Assembly: GCF_900142195.1 (NCBI RefSeq)
Contig: NZ_FRAB01000005.1
Span: forward strand, 62,001-126,000
From: Paraburkholderia terricola
GTDB taxonomy: Bacteria; Pseudomonadota; Gammaproteobacteria; Burkholderiales; Burkholderiaceae
Length of the DNA stretch: 64,000 bases
Direction of reading: 5' to 3'
A model generated the notes under the pieces. That model did not search any database and was not told the origin of the DNA. It saw nothing but the letters and a program-made list of their open reading frames with translations. Numbering within the stretch: position 1 is the first letter of the stretch; every line of letters begins with the position of its first letter. Position numbers and translations under genes: made by a program. Shown in pieces: positions 16,941 to 27,555 of the stretch.

Positions 16941-17140
16941 GTGTCGACCGGAGTTGGCGCTTTAGCGCCTTACTCCGGTCCCATGCCCTGTGCATCGACC
17001 AGAGTTGGCGCTTTAGCGCTTACTCTGGTCCCATGCCTTGTGCATCGACCGGAGTTTGCGCTTTAGCGCTTACTCCGGTCCCATGCCTTGTGCATCGACC
17101 AGAGTTGGCGCTTTAGCGCCTTACTCTGGTCCCATGTCCT
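16941..17140. repeat. Four tandem 50/51-bp hairpin units between cheB and cheY
   Basis: Hairpins lie at 16946-16980, 16997-17030, 17047-17080 and 17097-17131. Each has an outer 9-bp stem (GACCGGAGT with ACTCCGGTC, or GACCAGAGT with ACTCTGGTC) and an inner stem built on GGCGC/GCGCC around TTTA. The G or A at the fifth stem base alternates between units and its partner changes with it (C or T), so pairing is kept. Units are separated by CCATGCC(C/T)TGTGCATC. No credible gene is encoded here. Confidence 0.92.
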
Positions 17141-17163
17141 CCGCTCGCCCGTCAGGCCGCGCA

Positions 17164-18261
17164 TCACACGCGCTGAACGCGATCGCCCATCAACGACAGA
17201 CGCGCCATCACCCGTCGGCTCATCTCCGGCAGCGATGCGATCTCGTCGGCCGCGCCGAGCGCAATGGCTTCGCGCGGCATGCCGAACACGATACAGCTCG
17301 CTTCGTCCTGCGCAAGGGTGTAAGCCCCTGCTTTCCTCATGTCCAGCAATCCCGCCGCGCCGTCGCGCCCCATGCCCGTTAGGATCACGCCGACCGCGTT
17401 CTTGCCCGCATGCTGCGCGGCGGAGCGGAACAGCACGTCCACCGACGGGCGATGGCGGTTCACCGGCGGCTCGTCCGAGAGATGCGCGATGTAGTTCGCG
17501 CCGCTGCGGGCCAGCAACAGGTGAGCGTGGCCGGGCGCGATGTAGGCATGTCCCGGCAGCACGCGTTCGCCATGCTCTGCCTCTTTAACGGTAATCCGGC
17601 ACAAACCATTGAGGCGTTGCGCAAAAGATTTTGTGAAACCCGGCGGCATGTGCTGCGCGATCAGCACCGCGGGCGCATCCGGCGGCAGCGGCACCAGCAC
17701 TTCGCGGATCGCTTCAGTGCCGCCCGTCGACGCGCCGACGATGATCAGCTTCTCGGTACTGAGCAGCGGATTGTTGAAGAGCGGCGCGGCGCCGACCGGC
17801 GCATGCGCGGCGTGGGCGGCCGCATGCTGCGCCGGCGCGGCCTGGCGCACGCGCGCGCGGGCCGCGGCGCGAATCTTGTCGGCGAGCTTTTCCGAATAGT
17901 CGAGCATGCCGTCGCGAATGCCGACCTTCGGCTTGGTGACGAAGTCGACCGCGCCCAGTTCGAGCGCGCGCAGCGTGATTTCGTTGCCGCGCTCGGTGAG
18001 CGACGACACCATCACGACCGGCATCGGCCGCAGGCGCATCAGCTTCTCGAGAAAATCGAGGCCGTCCATGCGCGGCATTTCGACGTCGAGCGTCAATACG
18101 TCGGGGTTGTGCTGCTTGATGAGCTCACGCGCGACCAGCGGGTCGGGTGCGGTCGCCACCACCGTCATGTCCGGCTGGCCGTTGATGATTTCCGTCATCA
18201 GGCTGCGGATCAGCGCCGAATCGTCGACGCACAGTACCTTGATTTTTTGCACAGCGCTCAC
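17164..18261 (-). CDS. cheB: Chemotaxis methylesterase/deamidase CheB
   Basis: CheB removes methyl groups from chemoreceptors and is activated by CheA. The 365-residue protein has an N-terminal receiver domain ([14 protein letters not shown]; acceptor D59 in [11 protein letters not shown]), a linker, and the C-terminal methylesterase domain with [17 protein letters not shown] (active Ser), [18 protein letters not shown] (His) and [14 protein letters not shown] (Asp). The GTG start overlaps the cheD stop as GTGA. A second GTG nine bases in is better spaced from AGGAGG and could be the true start. Confidence 0.96.
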   Translation of the reverse strand: MSAVQKIKVLCVDDSALIRSLMTEIINGQPDMTVVATAPDPLVARELIKQHNPDVLTLDVEMPRMDGLDFLEKLMRLRPMPVVMVSSLTERGNEITLRALELGAVDFVTKPKVGIRDGMLDYSEKLADKIRAAARARVRQAAPAQHAAAHAAHAPVGAAPLFNNPLLSTEKLIIVGASTGGTEAIREVLVPLPPDAPAVLIAQHMPPGFTKSFAQRLNGLCRITVKEAEHGERVLPGHAYIAPGHAHLLLARSGANYIAHLSDEPPVNRHRPSVDVLFRSAAQHAGKNAVGVILTGMGRDGAAGLLDMRKAGAYTLAQDEASCIVFGMPREAIALGAADEIASLPEMSRRVMARLSLMGDRVQRV

Positions 18262-19106
18262 GCCTCCTCTATCGTTCTGGCGTTGTTTGAATTAATCACG
18301 CGCGAATTCATGCCGCTCGCGGCGTTCGCGCCGAACAGTTCCACGCGCGGCTTCACCGCCGCGCCAGGACCGCCTGCCGCTGTGCCCGCCGCGCCGCCGG
18401 AAGCGGAGCCGAACAGCTCGACCTTCGGCCGCGCCGCGGCGGGTGATGAAAACAGTTCGACCTTGGGCTTCGCGGCGGCCGGGGCCGAAAACAGTTCGAC
18501 CCGCTTGCGCGCGGCCGCGAGCCGTTCGGCGCGCGCCTCGGCGCTTTGCCGCACGAGCGCCTGTTCGCGCTCGGCCACGCCCGCTTCCTGCTGCACGCGC
18601 AATTTTTTCACCATCACCTGGCCGGTGCGCGGCATGAAGGCGACCTTGCGCGGGTGCGAGCCCTGCAAGTCCTCGGCGACGATGCGGATTTTTTCCAGCG
18701 CCAGGTAGCGGCGCACGAATTCCGAGTTGCGGTCGCCGATGTTCATCGTCGTCATGCCGGCGAGCACCGCGCCGCCGCCGAACACCTTGGCCTCGAAGCG
18801 CTCGCGCCGGCCGCCGGCCTTGATGAGTTCGTTGATCAGCACTTCCATCGCGTACGCCCCGTAGCGCATCGAATCCGACGCGGCCTGGCCGACGTCCGCG
18901 CCGTCGTCAGGCAGCATGAAGTGGTTCATGCCGCCGATGCCCGCGGTGCGGTCCTGGATGCAGGCCGCGACGCACGAACCCAGCACGGTGACGAGCACCA
19001 TGTCTTCGTGGGTCGTGTAGAACTCGTTCGGCAGCAGCTTCACGCCGGGGCGTTGAAAGTGATTGTCGAAATACAGATTGGTGGCGATCGGCAAGCGGCT
19101 GCTCAT
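18258..19106 (-). CDS. cheD: Chemoreceptor glutamine deamidase CheD with a repeat tail
   Basis: CheD deamidates glutamines on chemoreceptors and can interact with CheY-P-type signalling. The core (about residues 1-185) has the catalytic Cys/His region [15 protein letters not shown] and [12 protein letters not shown], plus [11 protein letters not shown] and [13 protein letters not shown]. The 282-residue protein is longer than the usual 160-200 because of a C-terminal tail that repeats (K/R)xxVELF four times with Ala-rich spacers ([42 protein letters not shown]). It lies between cheR and cheB, overlapping both by 4 bp. Confidence 0.95.
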   Translation of the reverse strand: MSSRLPIATNLYFDNHFQRPGVKLLPNEFYTTHEDMVLVTVLGSCVAACIQDRTAGIGGMNHFMLPDDGADVGQAASDSMRYGAYAMEVLINELIKAGGRRERFEAKVFGGGAVLAGMTTMNIGDRNSEFVRRYLALEKIRIVAEDLQGSHPRKVAFMPRTGQVMVKKLRVQQEAGVAEREQALVRQSAEARAERLAAARKRVELFSAPAAAKPKVELFSSPAAARPKVELFGSASGGAAGTAAGGPGAAVKPRVELFGANAASGMNSRVINSNNARTIEEA

Positions 19107-20050
19107 GCTGTCACCCCGCTCGTCGAGGCATGGCTCGTGGTTCGCGCCGGGGCGGCGCGCGCGCCGCCCGCCGTGTCGCGCGTCAGTTCATAGACGGTCT
19201 GGCCGCGCAGCTTGAACGCCTGCGTGACGTACGTGAAATTTTCCGAGTGGCCCGCAAACAGCAGGCCGCCCGATTTCATCAGCGGCTCGAAGCGCCCGAG
19301 CACCTGCGCTTGCGTCGGCTTGTCGAAATAGATCATCACGTTGCGGCAGAAGATCGCGTCGAACTGCGAGCGCAACTGGTAATCGCGGTCGGTCAGGTTC
19401 AATTGCTCGAAGCGCACCAGCGAGCGCACTTCAGGGCGCACCTTGACCATGCCCGCATGCGCGCCGGTGCCCTTCAGAAAGAAGCGCTTGAGCCGCTCGG
19501 GCGACAGGTGCTTGACCTGGTCGAACTGGTACATGCCGGCTTCGGCTTTCGCCAGCACTTGCGTGTCGATGTCGGTGGCGAGCACGCTGGCGTGACGCGC
19601 GCCGCTCTCGCCGAGCGCTTCGATCAGCGTCATCGCGATCGAGTACGGCTCTTCGCCGGTCGAGGCCGCCGAGCACCACACCGAGACGGGCTGCGCGCGG
19701 CGCGGCACGAATTCGGCAAGGATCGGGAAGTGATGCGCCTCGCGGAAAAACGCGGTCAGGTTGGTGGTGAGCGCATTGGTGAACGCCTCCCACTCGGCCG
19801 GATCGTTTTCCGCCTCGAGCAGATCGAGATACTGCTTGAAGGTGTCGAGGCCGCGTGCGCGCAACCGGCGCGCAAGGCGGCTGTAGGCCATGTCGCGCTT
19901 GTGGTCCGATAGCGAGATGCCCGCGCTGCGGTGAATCAGGTCGCGAATGCGAGCGAAATCCGCGGACGTGAATTCGAAATCCCGTCCCTGCTCGCCGGAT
20001 CTAGCCGGTTCCGCCCGCTCGGGGCGTTGCTGTGCGCGCGTTGCCATCAT
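19103..20050 (-). CDS. cheR: Chemotaxis protein methyltransferase CheR
   Basis: CheR methylates receptor glutamates using S-adenosylmethionine. The 315-residue protein has the N-terminal helical domain ([20 protein letters not shown], then [16 protein letters not shown]), [15 protein letters not shown], the SAM-binding loop [17 protein letters not shown] and the C-terminal [18 protein letters not shown]. Two ATGs are adjacent; the first has AGGA at good spacing. The receptor encoded next door ends in a CheR-docking pentapeptide, so the two probably work together. Confidence 0.96.
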   Translation of the reverse strand: MMATRAQQRPERAEPARSGEQGRDFEFTSADFARIRDLIHRSAGISLSDHKRDMAYSRLARRLRARGLDTFKQYLDLLEAENDPAEWEAFTNALTTNLTAFFREAHHFPILAEFVPRRAQPVSVWCSAASTGEEPYSIAMTLIEALGESGARHASVLATDIDTQVLAKAEAGMYQFDQVKHLSPERLKRFFLKGTGAHAGMVKVRPEVRSLVRFEQLNLTDRDYQLRSQFDAIFCRNVMIYFDKPTQAQVLGRFEPLMKSGGLLFAGHSENFTYVTQAFKLRGQTVYELTRDTAGGARAAPARTTSHASTSGVTA

Positions 20051-20254
20051 GTGAGTTCCTGCCTGCGATACGAGCCATCCCGCTTGCCGCCAAGGCCGTT
20101 GCCTCGCGGAGAAGGGATTGGGTTCGCGGGGTCGCGCACTCCCGCGAGTTTTACCAACATGCAGTCGGCCCGCGACACGCCGGTAAGGCGTGCTTCGATG
20201 ATTCGCCCCTCAGGGAGCGAGATGCCGAATGACTGCATGTTTTTCCGCCATGTC

Positions 20255-22171
20255 CTAGAAAGTTTCCCAGTCGCCGTCCGAGCCCGCCGTGGCCGCGCTC
20301 GCGGCCGGACGTGCCGGGGATTCGCTCGCCGCGCGGGTCGTCTTCGGCTTCAAGGCCGGTTCGACGCGCGCGGTGGATGCGTCATGGTTGGCCGATGCCG
20401 GTGCTGCTTGCGTTGCGGTGTTTGCGGTGTTTGCGGTTGCTTGAGGTGCCGAATGCGCCGCGCCATGTGCGCTCGCTCGCGGTGCCGCTTTCGCGGCCCG
20501 GGCGCCGCCGGCGCTACGTGCGCTGCCGTGCTTGCCGCCGCTCGTGCGCGCCGTTGCCGGCGCCGCTGTTGCCGCCACTGCGCCGCGCGCCGCGAGCGCG
20601 CCGCCGTGCGTCGGGCCGCCGGCCACCTTCCAGCCGCTCACCACCGTTTGCAACTGGCGCGTCTGGTCTTCGAGCGAGGCGGCGGCTGCCGCTGCCTCTT
20701 CGACCAGCGCCGCGTTCTGCTGCGTGACTTCGTCCATCTGCACGACCGCGCGATTCACCTGCTCGATGCCGCCCGATTGCTCCTCGGACGCCGCGCTGAT
20801 CTCGCCCATGATGTCGGTCACGCGGCGCACCGCCTGGACGATCTCGTCCATCGTCGTGCCTGCCCGGCCCACCAGGGTCGAGCCGCTTTGCACCTTGTCG
20901 ACGGAGTCGCCGATCAGTTCCTTGATTTCCTTCGCGGCGCTCGCGCTGCGCTGCGCGAGGCTGCGCACTTCGCCGGCCACCACGGCGAAGCCGCGGCCCT
21001 GTTCGCCGGCGCGCGCGGCTTCGACCGCCGCGTTCAGCGCGAGAATATTGGTTTGAAACGCAATGCCTTCGATCACGCCGATGATGTCGACGACCTTGCC
21101 CGAGCTGGCCGCGATGTCCTGCATCGTCGTGACGACCTGGCTCACCACGTCGCCGCCGCGCGTCGCGATGTCCGACGCGTTGACGGCCAACTGGCTCGCC
21201 TGACGCGCGTTCTCGGCGTTCTGGCGCACGGTGCCGGTGAGCTGCTCCATGCTCGACGCGGTTTCCTGCAGCGAGGCGGCCTGCTGTTCGGTGCGTTGCG
21301 ACAGATCGGTGTTGCCCATCGCGATTTCGCGCGCGCCGGTGTCGATCGACTCGGTGCTGCTGCGAACCGCCTTCACCATCGTCGCCATGCTTTCCTGCAT
21401 CCGCTTGATGCCGCTGAACAGCCGGCCGATTTCGTTACTGCTCGACACCGCGATCGTCTCGGACAGGTCGCCCGACGCGATGCGCTCGAAGCAGGCGGTA
21501 GCGTCCGCGAGCGGCTGCACGATCAGGCCGCGCAGCGCGAAGCGCAAGCCGACCACCAGCAGCAAGGCAAGCGCGCCGAAGCCGGCGATCAGCGTCGTCA
21601 TCAGGGAGATGTTGGACTGCGCGGCTGCCTGCTGGTCGACCGCCTGCTGCTGCAGGCTCTTGACCACCGCCGACGCCACGTTGTCGTAGGCGACGAACAT
21701 CGGGCTGATCTTCTTGTCGGCGATCGCGTGGTACGCGGCCAGATCGCCCGCGCGCAACGCGGCGAATTCGGGCTCCAGGCCGTCGCGCACGACCGTCGTG
21801 CGGCGGGCCACCAGTTCGTCGAGCTGGGCCTGATCGATGCCGCTCTTCGGCGCGTCGAGATAGGTCTGCCAGCTCTTGCTGCTGAAGCCGTGCAGCTCCA
21901 CCGCGCGGTCCAGCACCTTCTTCGCCGTTTCAGTGTCGCCGGCGGCGCTCAGCGCGGTGAAACGATCGAGCGACAGGCGCGAGCGCAGCAGATAGGCCGA
22001 CGCATCGTCGAGCGCGTGAATCGCCACCAGATCGCCGCGCGCGATCCGGTCGAGCGACTGGCGGGCGCTGCTCAGCGCCGTCAGCCCAAGGACGCCGACC
22101 ACCACGGTGAGCGCGACGAGAATGATCCCCACCAGCGTGAGGGAGGTCCGAATCGACCACCTGCTTAGCAT
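20255..22171 (-). CDS. Methyl-accepting chemotaxis protein (Tar/Tsr type)
   Basis: This inner-membrane chemoreceptor senses a periplasmic ligand and controls CheA. The 638-residue protein has TM1 (about 9-34: [20 protein letters not shown]), a four-helix-bundle periplasmic domain (about 35-190), TM2 (about 193-213), a HAMP domain, then the long signalling helices with the conserved tip [20 protein letters not shown]. An Ala/Pro-rich linker leads to the last residues GDWETF, a NWETF-type pentapeptide that binds CheR/CheB. The ligand cannot be told; the periplasmic domain is the TarH/4HB type. Confidence 0.95.
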   Translation of the reverse strand: MLSRWSIRTSLTLVGIILVALTVVVGVLGLTALSSARQSLDRIARGDLVAIHALDDASAYLLRSRLSLDRFTALSAAGDTETAKKVLDRAVELHGFSSKSWQTYLDAPKSGIDQAQLDELVARRTTVVRDGLEPEFAALRAGDLAAYHAIADKKISPMFVAYDNVASAVVKSLQQQAVDQQAAAQSNISLMTTLIAGFGALALLLVVGLRFALRGLIVQPLADATACFERIASGDLSETIAVSSSNEIGRLFSGIKRMQESMATMVKAVRSSTESIDTGAREIAMGNTDLSQRTEQQAASLQETASSMEQLTGTVRQNAENARQASQLAVNASDIATRGGDVVSQVVTTMQDIAASSGKVVDIIGVIEGIAFQTNILALNAAVEAARAGEQGRGFAVVAGEVRSLAQRSASAAKEIKELIGDSVDKVQSGSTLVGRAGTTMDEIVQAVRRVTDIMGEISAASEEQSGGIEQVNRAVVQMDEVTQQNAALVEEAAAAAASLEDQTRQLQTVVSGWKVAGGPTHGGALAARGAVAATAAPATARTSGGKHGSARSAGGARAAKAAPRASAHGAAHSAPQATANTANTATQAAPASANHDASTARVEPALKPKTTRAASESPARPAASAATAGSDGDWETF

Positions 22172-22209
22172 TTCAATGCTCCTTCACAAACTCTTGAATG
22201 CCGCAGCCG

Positions 22210-22740
22210 TCAGGCGCCGAGCGTTTCGATCAGCGCCATTTCGCGGCTGGTCATCAACTTCTCGATGTCCATCAGGATCAGCATGCGGCCGTCGACGGTG
22301 CCGAGCCCCGTGAGGTACTCGGTCGTCAGCGTGGCGCCGAATTCCGGCGCCGGCATGATCTGGTCGGTGGCGAGCGTGAGCACGTCCGACACGCCGTCCA
22401 CCACCATCCCGACCACGCGATGCGCGACGTTCAGGATGATCACCACGGTCTGGTGGTCGTACTCGACGCGCCCCAGATGGAACTTGATACGCATGTCGAC
22501 GATCGGCACGATGATGCCGCGCAGATTGATCACGCCCTTGATGAACTCAGGCGCGTTCGCGATACGCGTCACGTTGTCGTAGCCGCGGATTTCCTGCACC
22601 TTGAGAATATCGATGCCGTACTCTTCGGCGCCGAGCGTGAAGACGAGGAATTCCTGACCGCCGGCGTCAGCCTGCTGCGCGTCGCGGCGACCATTCGTCG
22701 CGTTCGCGACGCTCGAATTGATGGATTGGACTTCTGCCAC
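22210..22740 (-). CDS. cheW: Chemotaxis coupling protein CheW
   Basis: CheW links receptors to CheA. The 176-residue protein has a short extra N-terminus, then the CheW core: [58 protein letters not shown] and a C-terminal beta domain with [15 protein letters not shown]. The GTG at 22740 was chosen because GGGGG lies about six bases upstream; a TTG 12 bp further out has no ribosome site. It is 42 bp after cheA. Confidence 0.96.
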   Translation of the reverse strand: MAEVQSINSSVANATNGRRDAQQADAGGQEFLVFTLGAEEYGIDILKVQEIRGYDNVTRIANAPEFIKGVINLRGIIVPIVDMRIKFHLGRVEYDHQTVVIILNVAHRVVGMVVDGVSDVLTLATDQIMPAPEFGATLTTEYLTGLGTVDGRMLILMDIEKLMTSREMALIETLGA

Positions 22741-22782
22741 GTTAGCCCCCAAACGGTTGGGATGAAATGAATTGAGTGAATG

Positions 22783-25071
22783 TCATGCGAGGCTCATCGC
22801 GCCATGCGCGTTGCGCGTCTCGCGGTTCAGCGCCGCCACGTCCACGATCAGCGCGACACTGCCGTCGCCGAGAATGGTCGCGGCGGAAATGCCGTGCACC
22901 TTGCGGTAATTGGTTTCGAGATTCTTCACGACCACCTGCTGCTGGCCCACCAGCTCGTCGATCAGCATCGCGAAGCGGCGCCCCTCGGTTTGCATGATGG
23001 TGACGATGCCCTGCGTCGGTTCCTGCTTCGCGTCCTCGACGTTGAACACTTCGTGCAACGCGACGAGCGGCAGGTATTCGCCGCGCACCCGCACCACGCG
23101 CTCGCCGTTGGCCACCGTGTAGATGTCCTCGGCGCGCGGCTGCAGCGACTCCATCACGAAGTTCAGCGGCAGAATGAAGATCTCGTTGCCGACCTTCACC
23201 GACATGCCGTCGAGAATCGCCAGCGTGAGCGGCAGGACGATGCGTGTGGTGCTGCCCTTGCCGGCGTGCGACGTGATTTCCACGTGACCACCCATCGACT
23301 GGATGTTCCGTTTCACCACGTCCATGCCGACGCCGCGGCCGGAGACGTCCGTCACCTGTTCCGCCGTCGAGAAGCCCGGCAGGAAAATCAGGTTCCACAC
23401 TTCCTCGTCAGTCATGCTTTCGCTGACCTGCATGCCCTGCTTGGCCGCTTTCGCGAGAATCTTGTCGCGGCGCAGGCCCGCGCCGTCGTCGCTCACCTCG
23501 ATCACGATGTTGCCGCCGTGGTGCGCCGCCGACAGCACCAACTGGCCGGTCGAATCCTTGCCCGCCGCGCGCCGCGCTTCCACGGTTTCGATGCCGTGAT
23601 CGAGACTGTTGCGCACGAGGTGCGTCAACGGATCGATGATCCGTTCGATCAGGCTCTTGTCGAGTTCGGTCGCCTGACCGAAGGTGACGAGCTCCACCTG
23701 CTTGCCGAGCTTCGCCGCGAGATCGCGCACCAGACGCGGGAAGCGGCTGAACACGTAATCCATCGGCATCATGCGGATCGACATGACCGCTTCCTGCAGA
23801 TCGCGCGCGTTGCGCTCGAGCTGCGCCATGCCGTTGAAGAGGCGATCGTGCAAGGCCGGGTCGAACGTGCTGGTGGTTTCCGCGAGCATCGCCTGCGTGA
23901 TCACGAGTTCGCCGACCAGGTTGATCAACTGATCGACCTTTTCGACGCCGACGCGAATCGAGCTGCCCTCCGCGCCGCCTGCCGCCGCGGCCGGACGCGC
24001 CGCCTTGCGGTCGTTCTCGGCCGGCGCGGCGGCGCTGGCCGCCGGCGCCTGGCCGGCGGCGGGTGCGCTGCTCGCCGCCGCGGGTTGAGCGGCGGTGGCG
24101 GCCGCGGCCGCTGTGCCTTGCGCGGACGGTTGGGCGTGCGCGGCGCTCGTCGCCGGCGCGGCTTGCGTTACCTCGACTGCTTGTGCCGCCTGTGCTGCTT
24201 GCGCCGGGGCCGAATCGGCAGCGTCGGGCGTTCCAGGTTCGCCTTGCTGCGTCTCGCCCGCCGGTGCGGTGCCACGGCCGATCGAGATCTGACTTTCGTC
24301 GATCACGAAACAGCACACGGCGATGATGTCGTCGGAGGGCACGTCGCTCGAGAGCCACAGCGTCAGATCGCCGCCGCTCTTGACCTGCCCCACGATGTTG
24401 CCCAGGTTGCCGAGCTCCTCAGCCAGCAGTGCCTGATCCTTCTCTCCCACGCCCCGTAGCGTAATTTTCAGATGTGGGCCGGCGTTGTCGTTTGCATCGC
24501 CTGTGCCCGCGGCTTGCCCAGTCTGTGCCGGTTCGCCGTCAGTCCATTCACCCGCCGCCTGCACCGCCTGTTCGACGACATGCTCCGGCGGGGTGCCGCC
24601 TTGTACCGCCTGCGTTTCCAGCGGCGCCGCCACGGCGACAGCCGCTGCCGGCGCCGCTTCGGCCGGTGCGCCGCCGAAGCGGCTTTCGGCGTGCAACTGT
24701 TCGAGCTTCGCGCAGATCGCCTTCGCGACCGCGGTATCCGGCTCGGCGCTCGCGCGGTAATCGGCGAGCTGGCCCGACAACACGTCCTTGGTTTCGAGGA
24801 ACGTGTCGATCATGTCCTTGCGCAGCACGAGTTCGTTATTGCGCGCGCGGTCGAGCAGCGATTCGAGAATGTGGGTCGTTTCCGTCAGCGCGGTGAAACC
24901 GAACGTCGCCGCGCCGCCCTTGATCGAATGCGCCGCGCGGAAAATCGCCGCGAGGTCTTCGGGATCGGGGTGCGCGATGTCCAGATTGAGCAGCAACTGC
25001 TCCATCTGCGCGAGCAGTTCGTCCGCTTCGTCGAAGAACGTCTGATAGAACTGAGTGATGTCGAGTGTCAT
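22783..25071 (-). CDS. cheA: Chemotaxis histidine kinase CheA
   Basis: CheA is the kinase that phosphorylates CheY and CheB. The 762-residue protein has an N-terminal Hpt domain with phospho-His48 (IFRAAHSIKGGAATFGF), a P2-type CheY/CheB docking region, a long Ala-rich linker (about 280-385), the dimerisation domain (VDQLINLVGELVITQAML), the HATPase with N-box (LTHLVRNSLDHGIE), G1 (VSDDGAGL) and G2 (GRGVGMDVVKRNIQSMGG), and a C-terminal CheW-like domain. It lies between the second cheY-like gene and cheW. Confidence 0.97.
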   Translation of the reverse strand: MTLDITQFYQTFFDEADELLAQMEQLLLNLDIAHPDPEDLAAIFRAAHSIKGGAATFGFTALTETTHILESLLDRARNNELVLRKDMIDTFLETKDVLSGQLADYRASAEPDTAVAKAICAKLEQLHAESRFGGAPAEAAPAAAVAVAAPLETQAVQGGTPPEHVVEQAVQAAGEWTDGEPAQTGQAAGTGDANDNAGPHLKITLRGVGEKDQALLAEELGNLGNIVGQVKSGGDLTLWLSSDVPSDDIIAVCCFVIDESQISIGRGTAPAGETQQGEPGTPDAADSAPAQAAQAAQAVEVTQAAPATSAAHAQPSAQGTAAAAATAAQPAAASSAPAAGQAPAASAAAPAENDRKAARPAAAAGGAEGSSIRVGVEKVDQLINLVGELVITQAMLAETTSTFDPALHDRLFNGMAQLERNARDLQEAVMSIRMMPMDYVFSRFPRLVRDLAAKLGKQVELVTFGQATELDKSLIERIIDPLTHLVRNSLDHGIETVEARRAAGKDSTGQLVLSAAHHGGNIVIEVSDDGAGLRRDKILAKAAKQGMQVSESMTDEEVWNLIFLPGFSTAEQVTDVSGRGVGMDVVKRNIQSMGGHVEITSHAGKGSTTRIVLPLTLAILDGMSVKVGNEIFILPLNFVMESLQPRAEDIYTVANGERVVRVRGEYLPLVALHEVFNVEDAKQEPTQGIVTIMQTEGRRFAMLIDELVGQQQVVVKNLETNYRKVHGISAATILGDGSVALIVDVAALNRETRNAHGAMSLA

Positions 25072-25158
25072 GCCTGTGTCACCGCGAGAGTTCCTGTCTA
25101 GGCTTGGGCTGCCGTGCCGCCGCGTCGAAAGCTTCTATAACCTGTGTATGAATGGGGC

Positions 25159-25536
25159 TTAGGCGGGGTCCGGTTCGGCGAGCGCCGCCACCAGTTCCGT
25201 CAGCATGTCGGGGTCGAGCGGCTTTTCGATCCAGCCGGTCGCTCCCGCAGCCCGCGCCGCCGCCTTGAAGGAGTCGCCCGATTCCGTCGTGAGGACGAGG
25301 ATGGGGGTCGCCTGGTAAGCCGGGTTGCCGCGCAGTTCGGCGATCAGATCGAGGCCGGTCTTGCCCGGCATGTGCTGGTCGGTCAGCACGAGGTCGAACG
25401 GGATGGCGAGGGCGTTTTCGAGCCCTTCGTTGCCGTCCGCCGCGAGCGTCACTTCGTAGCCGGCCGTCGTCAGCGTCGCGGCAAGGATCTGCCGCATCGA
25501 TGCTGAATCGTCGATTGCCAGGATGTGCCTGATCAT
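25159..25536 (-). CDS. Second CheY-like response regulator
   Basis: A 125-residue single receiver domain with acidic pair ILAIDDSASMRQILAATL, acceptor Asp in LVLTDQHMPGKTGLDL, and conserved VLTTESGDSFKAAARAAGA and GWIEKPLDPD. It differs from the cheY at 16480 and resembles the CheY1/PilH-like regulators found upstream of cheA in many betaproteobacteria. Whether it binds the motor or acts as a phosphate sink for CheA cannot be told from sequence. Located between motB and cheA in the same direction. Confidence 0.92.
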   Translation of the reverse strand: MIRHILAIDDSASMRQILAATLTTAGYEVTLAADGNEGLENALAIPFDLVLTDQHMPGKTGLDLIAELRGNPAYQATPILVLTTESGDSFKAAARAAGATGWIEKPLDPDMLTELVAALAEPDPA

Positions 25537-25620
25537 GAAAAACCTCGCTGCGCTTACGCTATGGATCGCCGGGCTGCTCGCGCCAGTCGGGCGCGTGAAC
25601 GGTCAGGCGATCGCCGTTTG

Positions 25621-26628
25621 TTACTGGGTCGCCCGCGTCGCCGCGGACACCTTCGGTGCAACCGTCACCGGTTGCGCAAGTCTTTGCAGCAGCGGCTTGG
25701 AGCCGGCTGCGTCGTCCGACAGGGTGGTCGTGGTGGAGTCGTCATGGTTGAGCGCCTCCTCCGACTTCCTGTTCAGCACGATGATGCTGATGCGGCGGTT
25801 TTCCGGATCCATCGGATCCGCCTTGTTCAGGTTCTGCGTCGACGCGAGGCCGAGCACGCGCATCACCTTCGCTTCGTCCATGCCGCCGGCGATCAGCTCG
25901 CGGCGCGACGCATTGGCGCGGTCCGCGGACAATTCCCAGTTGCTGTAGCCCTTCTCGCCGCCCGCGTACTGCGCGGCGTCGGTGTGTCCCTGCACGATGA
26001 TGCGGTTCGGCACGTCGTTCAGCGTGTGACCGATTTCGCGCAGGATGTCGCGCATGTACGGCTCCACCTGATCTCTCGCCGTGGCGAACATCGGCCGCTT
26101 CTGCGAGTCGACGATTTCGATGCGCAAACCGGTCAGCGTCGAATCGATCCGGATCTGCTGCTTGAACTGGCGCAGCACCGGGTTCGCCTCGATCGCGGCC
26201 ATCAGCTTGACCTGCAGATCGTGCAGACGGACCTGCTCGCGGCGCTCCAGCTCGCCCTGCAACTGCTTGAGCGAGTCTTCCGGCGCATGCGACGCGGTGC
26301 GCTCGGCGCGGTTGTTCGTGCCGTCGGTGGAGCGCGTCACGCCCTGCGCGTCGGTCGAGATGTCGCGGCCGCCGCCCTTCAGAATGCTTGAATCCTCGGC
26401 GCTGCGGTCGCCGCCCCACAGCGTGATCTTCAACGGCTGGTTGAAGTACTCCGCGATGCCCTTCAACTGCACGGTGGAGGCCGAGCTCAGCAGCCACATC
26501 AGCAGGAAGAACGCCATCATCGCGGTCATGAAGTCCGCATACGCGAGCTTCCACGCGCCACCGTGATGGCCCGCCTTCTTCGGCGCGGCGCGCTTGACGA
26601 CAATGGCGCGGTCTTTGTCCTTGCTCAT
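25621..26628 (-). CDS. motB: Flagellar motor stator protein MotB
   Basis: MotB anchors the stator to peptidoglycan and carries the proton-binding Asp. The 335-residue protein has the N-terminal tail, one membrane helix LAYADFMTAMMAFFLLMWLL with the essential Asp at residue 32, the plug region, and a C-terminal OmpA/MotB domain (LREIGHTLNDVPNRIIVQGH, TDAAQY, ELSADRANASRRELIAGG, ENRRISIIVL). It is 21 bp after motA. Confidence 0.97.
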   Translation of the reverse strand: MSKDKDRAIVVKRAAPKKAGHHGGAWKLAYADFMTAMMAFFLLMWLLSSASTVQLKGIAEYFNQPLKITLWGGDRSAEDSSILKGGGRDISTDAQGVTRSTDGTNNRAERTASHAPEDSLKQLQGELERREQVRLHDLQVKLMAAIEANPVLRQFKQQIRIDSTLTGLRIEIVDSQKRPMFATARDQVEPYMRDILREIGHTLNDVPNRIIVQGHTDAAQYAGGEKGYSNWELSADRANASRRELIAGGMDEAKVMRVLGLASTQNLNKADPMDPENRRISIIVLNRKSEEALNHDDSTTTTLSDDAAGSKPLLQRLAQPVTVAPKVSAATRATQ

Positions 26629-26649
26629 CGCTTCGGTCCCCGGCGCCCG

Positions 26650-27510
26650 TTACTTGGCCTTGACCCGGCGCACGTGCTCTTCCAGCTCGGCGAACGACGG
26701 GCGTTCGGTCGAGAAGAGCACCTTGCGGCCGAATTCGACGGCGATCGCCGGGGCATAGCCGTTCAGGCTGGCGAGAATCGTCACCTTGATGCACTGGAAC
26801 ATCTTGGTCGACTCGGTCACGCGCTGTTCGGCGACGCTCGCGAGCGGCCCGATCAGTCCGTACGAAAGCAGAATGCCGAGGAAGGTGCCGACCAGCGCCT
26901 GGGCGATCATCTCGCCGAGCACCGCGGGCGGCTTGTCGGCGGAGGCCATCGTATGCACCACGCCCATCACCGCGGCCACGATGCCGAACGCCGGCATCGC
27001 GTCGCCGACCTTGTTCAGCGCGTGCGCGGGCGCCTCGCCTTCCTGGTGATGCGTTTCGATTTCCTCGTCCATCAGGCTTTCGATCTCGAACGCATTCATG
27101 TTGCCGCCCACCATCAGACGCAGATAGTCGGTGAGGAACTCGATGATGTGCTTGTCGGCGAGGATCTTCGGATACTGCGTGAAGATCGGGCTCTTCGACG
27201 GATCGTCGATGTCGGCTTCGAGCGTCAGCGTGCCTTCCTTGCGCGCTTTCGCCAGCAGGACGTAGAGGAGCGCCATCAGCTCCATGTACACGTCCTTGTT
27301 GTACTTCGCGCCCTTGAACAGGGTTGGAATGACGCGCAGCGTCGCCTTGATCGTCTTCATCCCGTTGCCGAGAATGAACGCGCCCACCCCGGCGCCGACG
27401 ATCATCAGCACTTCAACGGGCTGCAGCAGCGCGCCGAGATGACCGCCTTCCAGCGCGTAACCGCCGAAAACGGACAAAAGCGTCACGAGTGTTCCCACGA
27501 AAATCAGCAC
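26650..27510 (-). CDS. motA: Flagellar motor stator protein MotA
   Basis: MotA forms the proton channel with MotB and pushes on the rotor. The 286-residue protein starts at a GTG (MLIFVGTLVTLLSVFGGYAL) with GAGGG upstream, has four membrane segments, the large cytoplasmic loop with conserved charged residues, and the signature FGIVAAVMGVVHTMASADKP plus LLSYGLIGPLASVAEQRV. A sigma-28 promoter lies 46 bp upstream, so motA heads a late transcript running through the chemotaxis genes. Confidence 0.97.
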   Translation of the reverse strand: MLIFVGTLVTLLSVFGGYALEGGHLGALLQPVEVLMIVGAGVGAFILGNGMKTIKATLRVIPTLFKGAKYNKDVYMELMALLYVLLAKARKEGTLTLEADIDDPSKSPIFTQYPKILADKHIIEFLTDYLRLMVGGNMNAFEIESLMDEEIETHHQEGEAPAHALNKVGDAMPAFGIVAAVMGVVHTMASADKPPAVLGEMIAQALVGTFLGILLSYGLIGPLASVAEQRVTESTKMFQCIKVTILASLNGYAPAIAVEFGRKVLFSTERPSFAELEEHVRRVKAK

Positions 27511-27555
27511 TGCGGAGCCCTCACAAAGAAGCGACGGTGACCGTCGTTAAACTGG

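Noticed and set aside
13338..17140. Repeat arrays as CRISPR
   Set aside because: Neither array has conserved repeats with unique spacers of constant length, and no cas genes are present.
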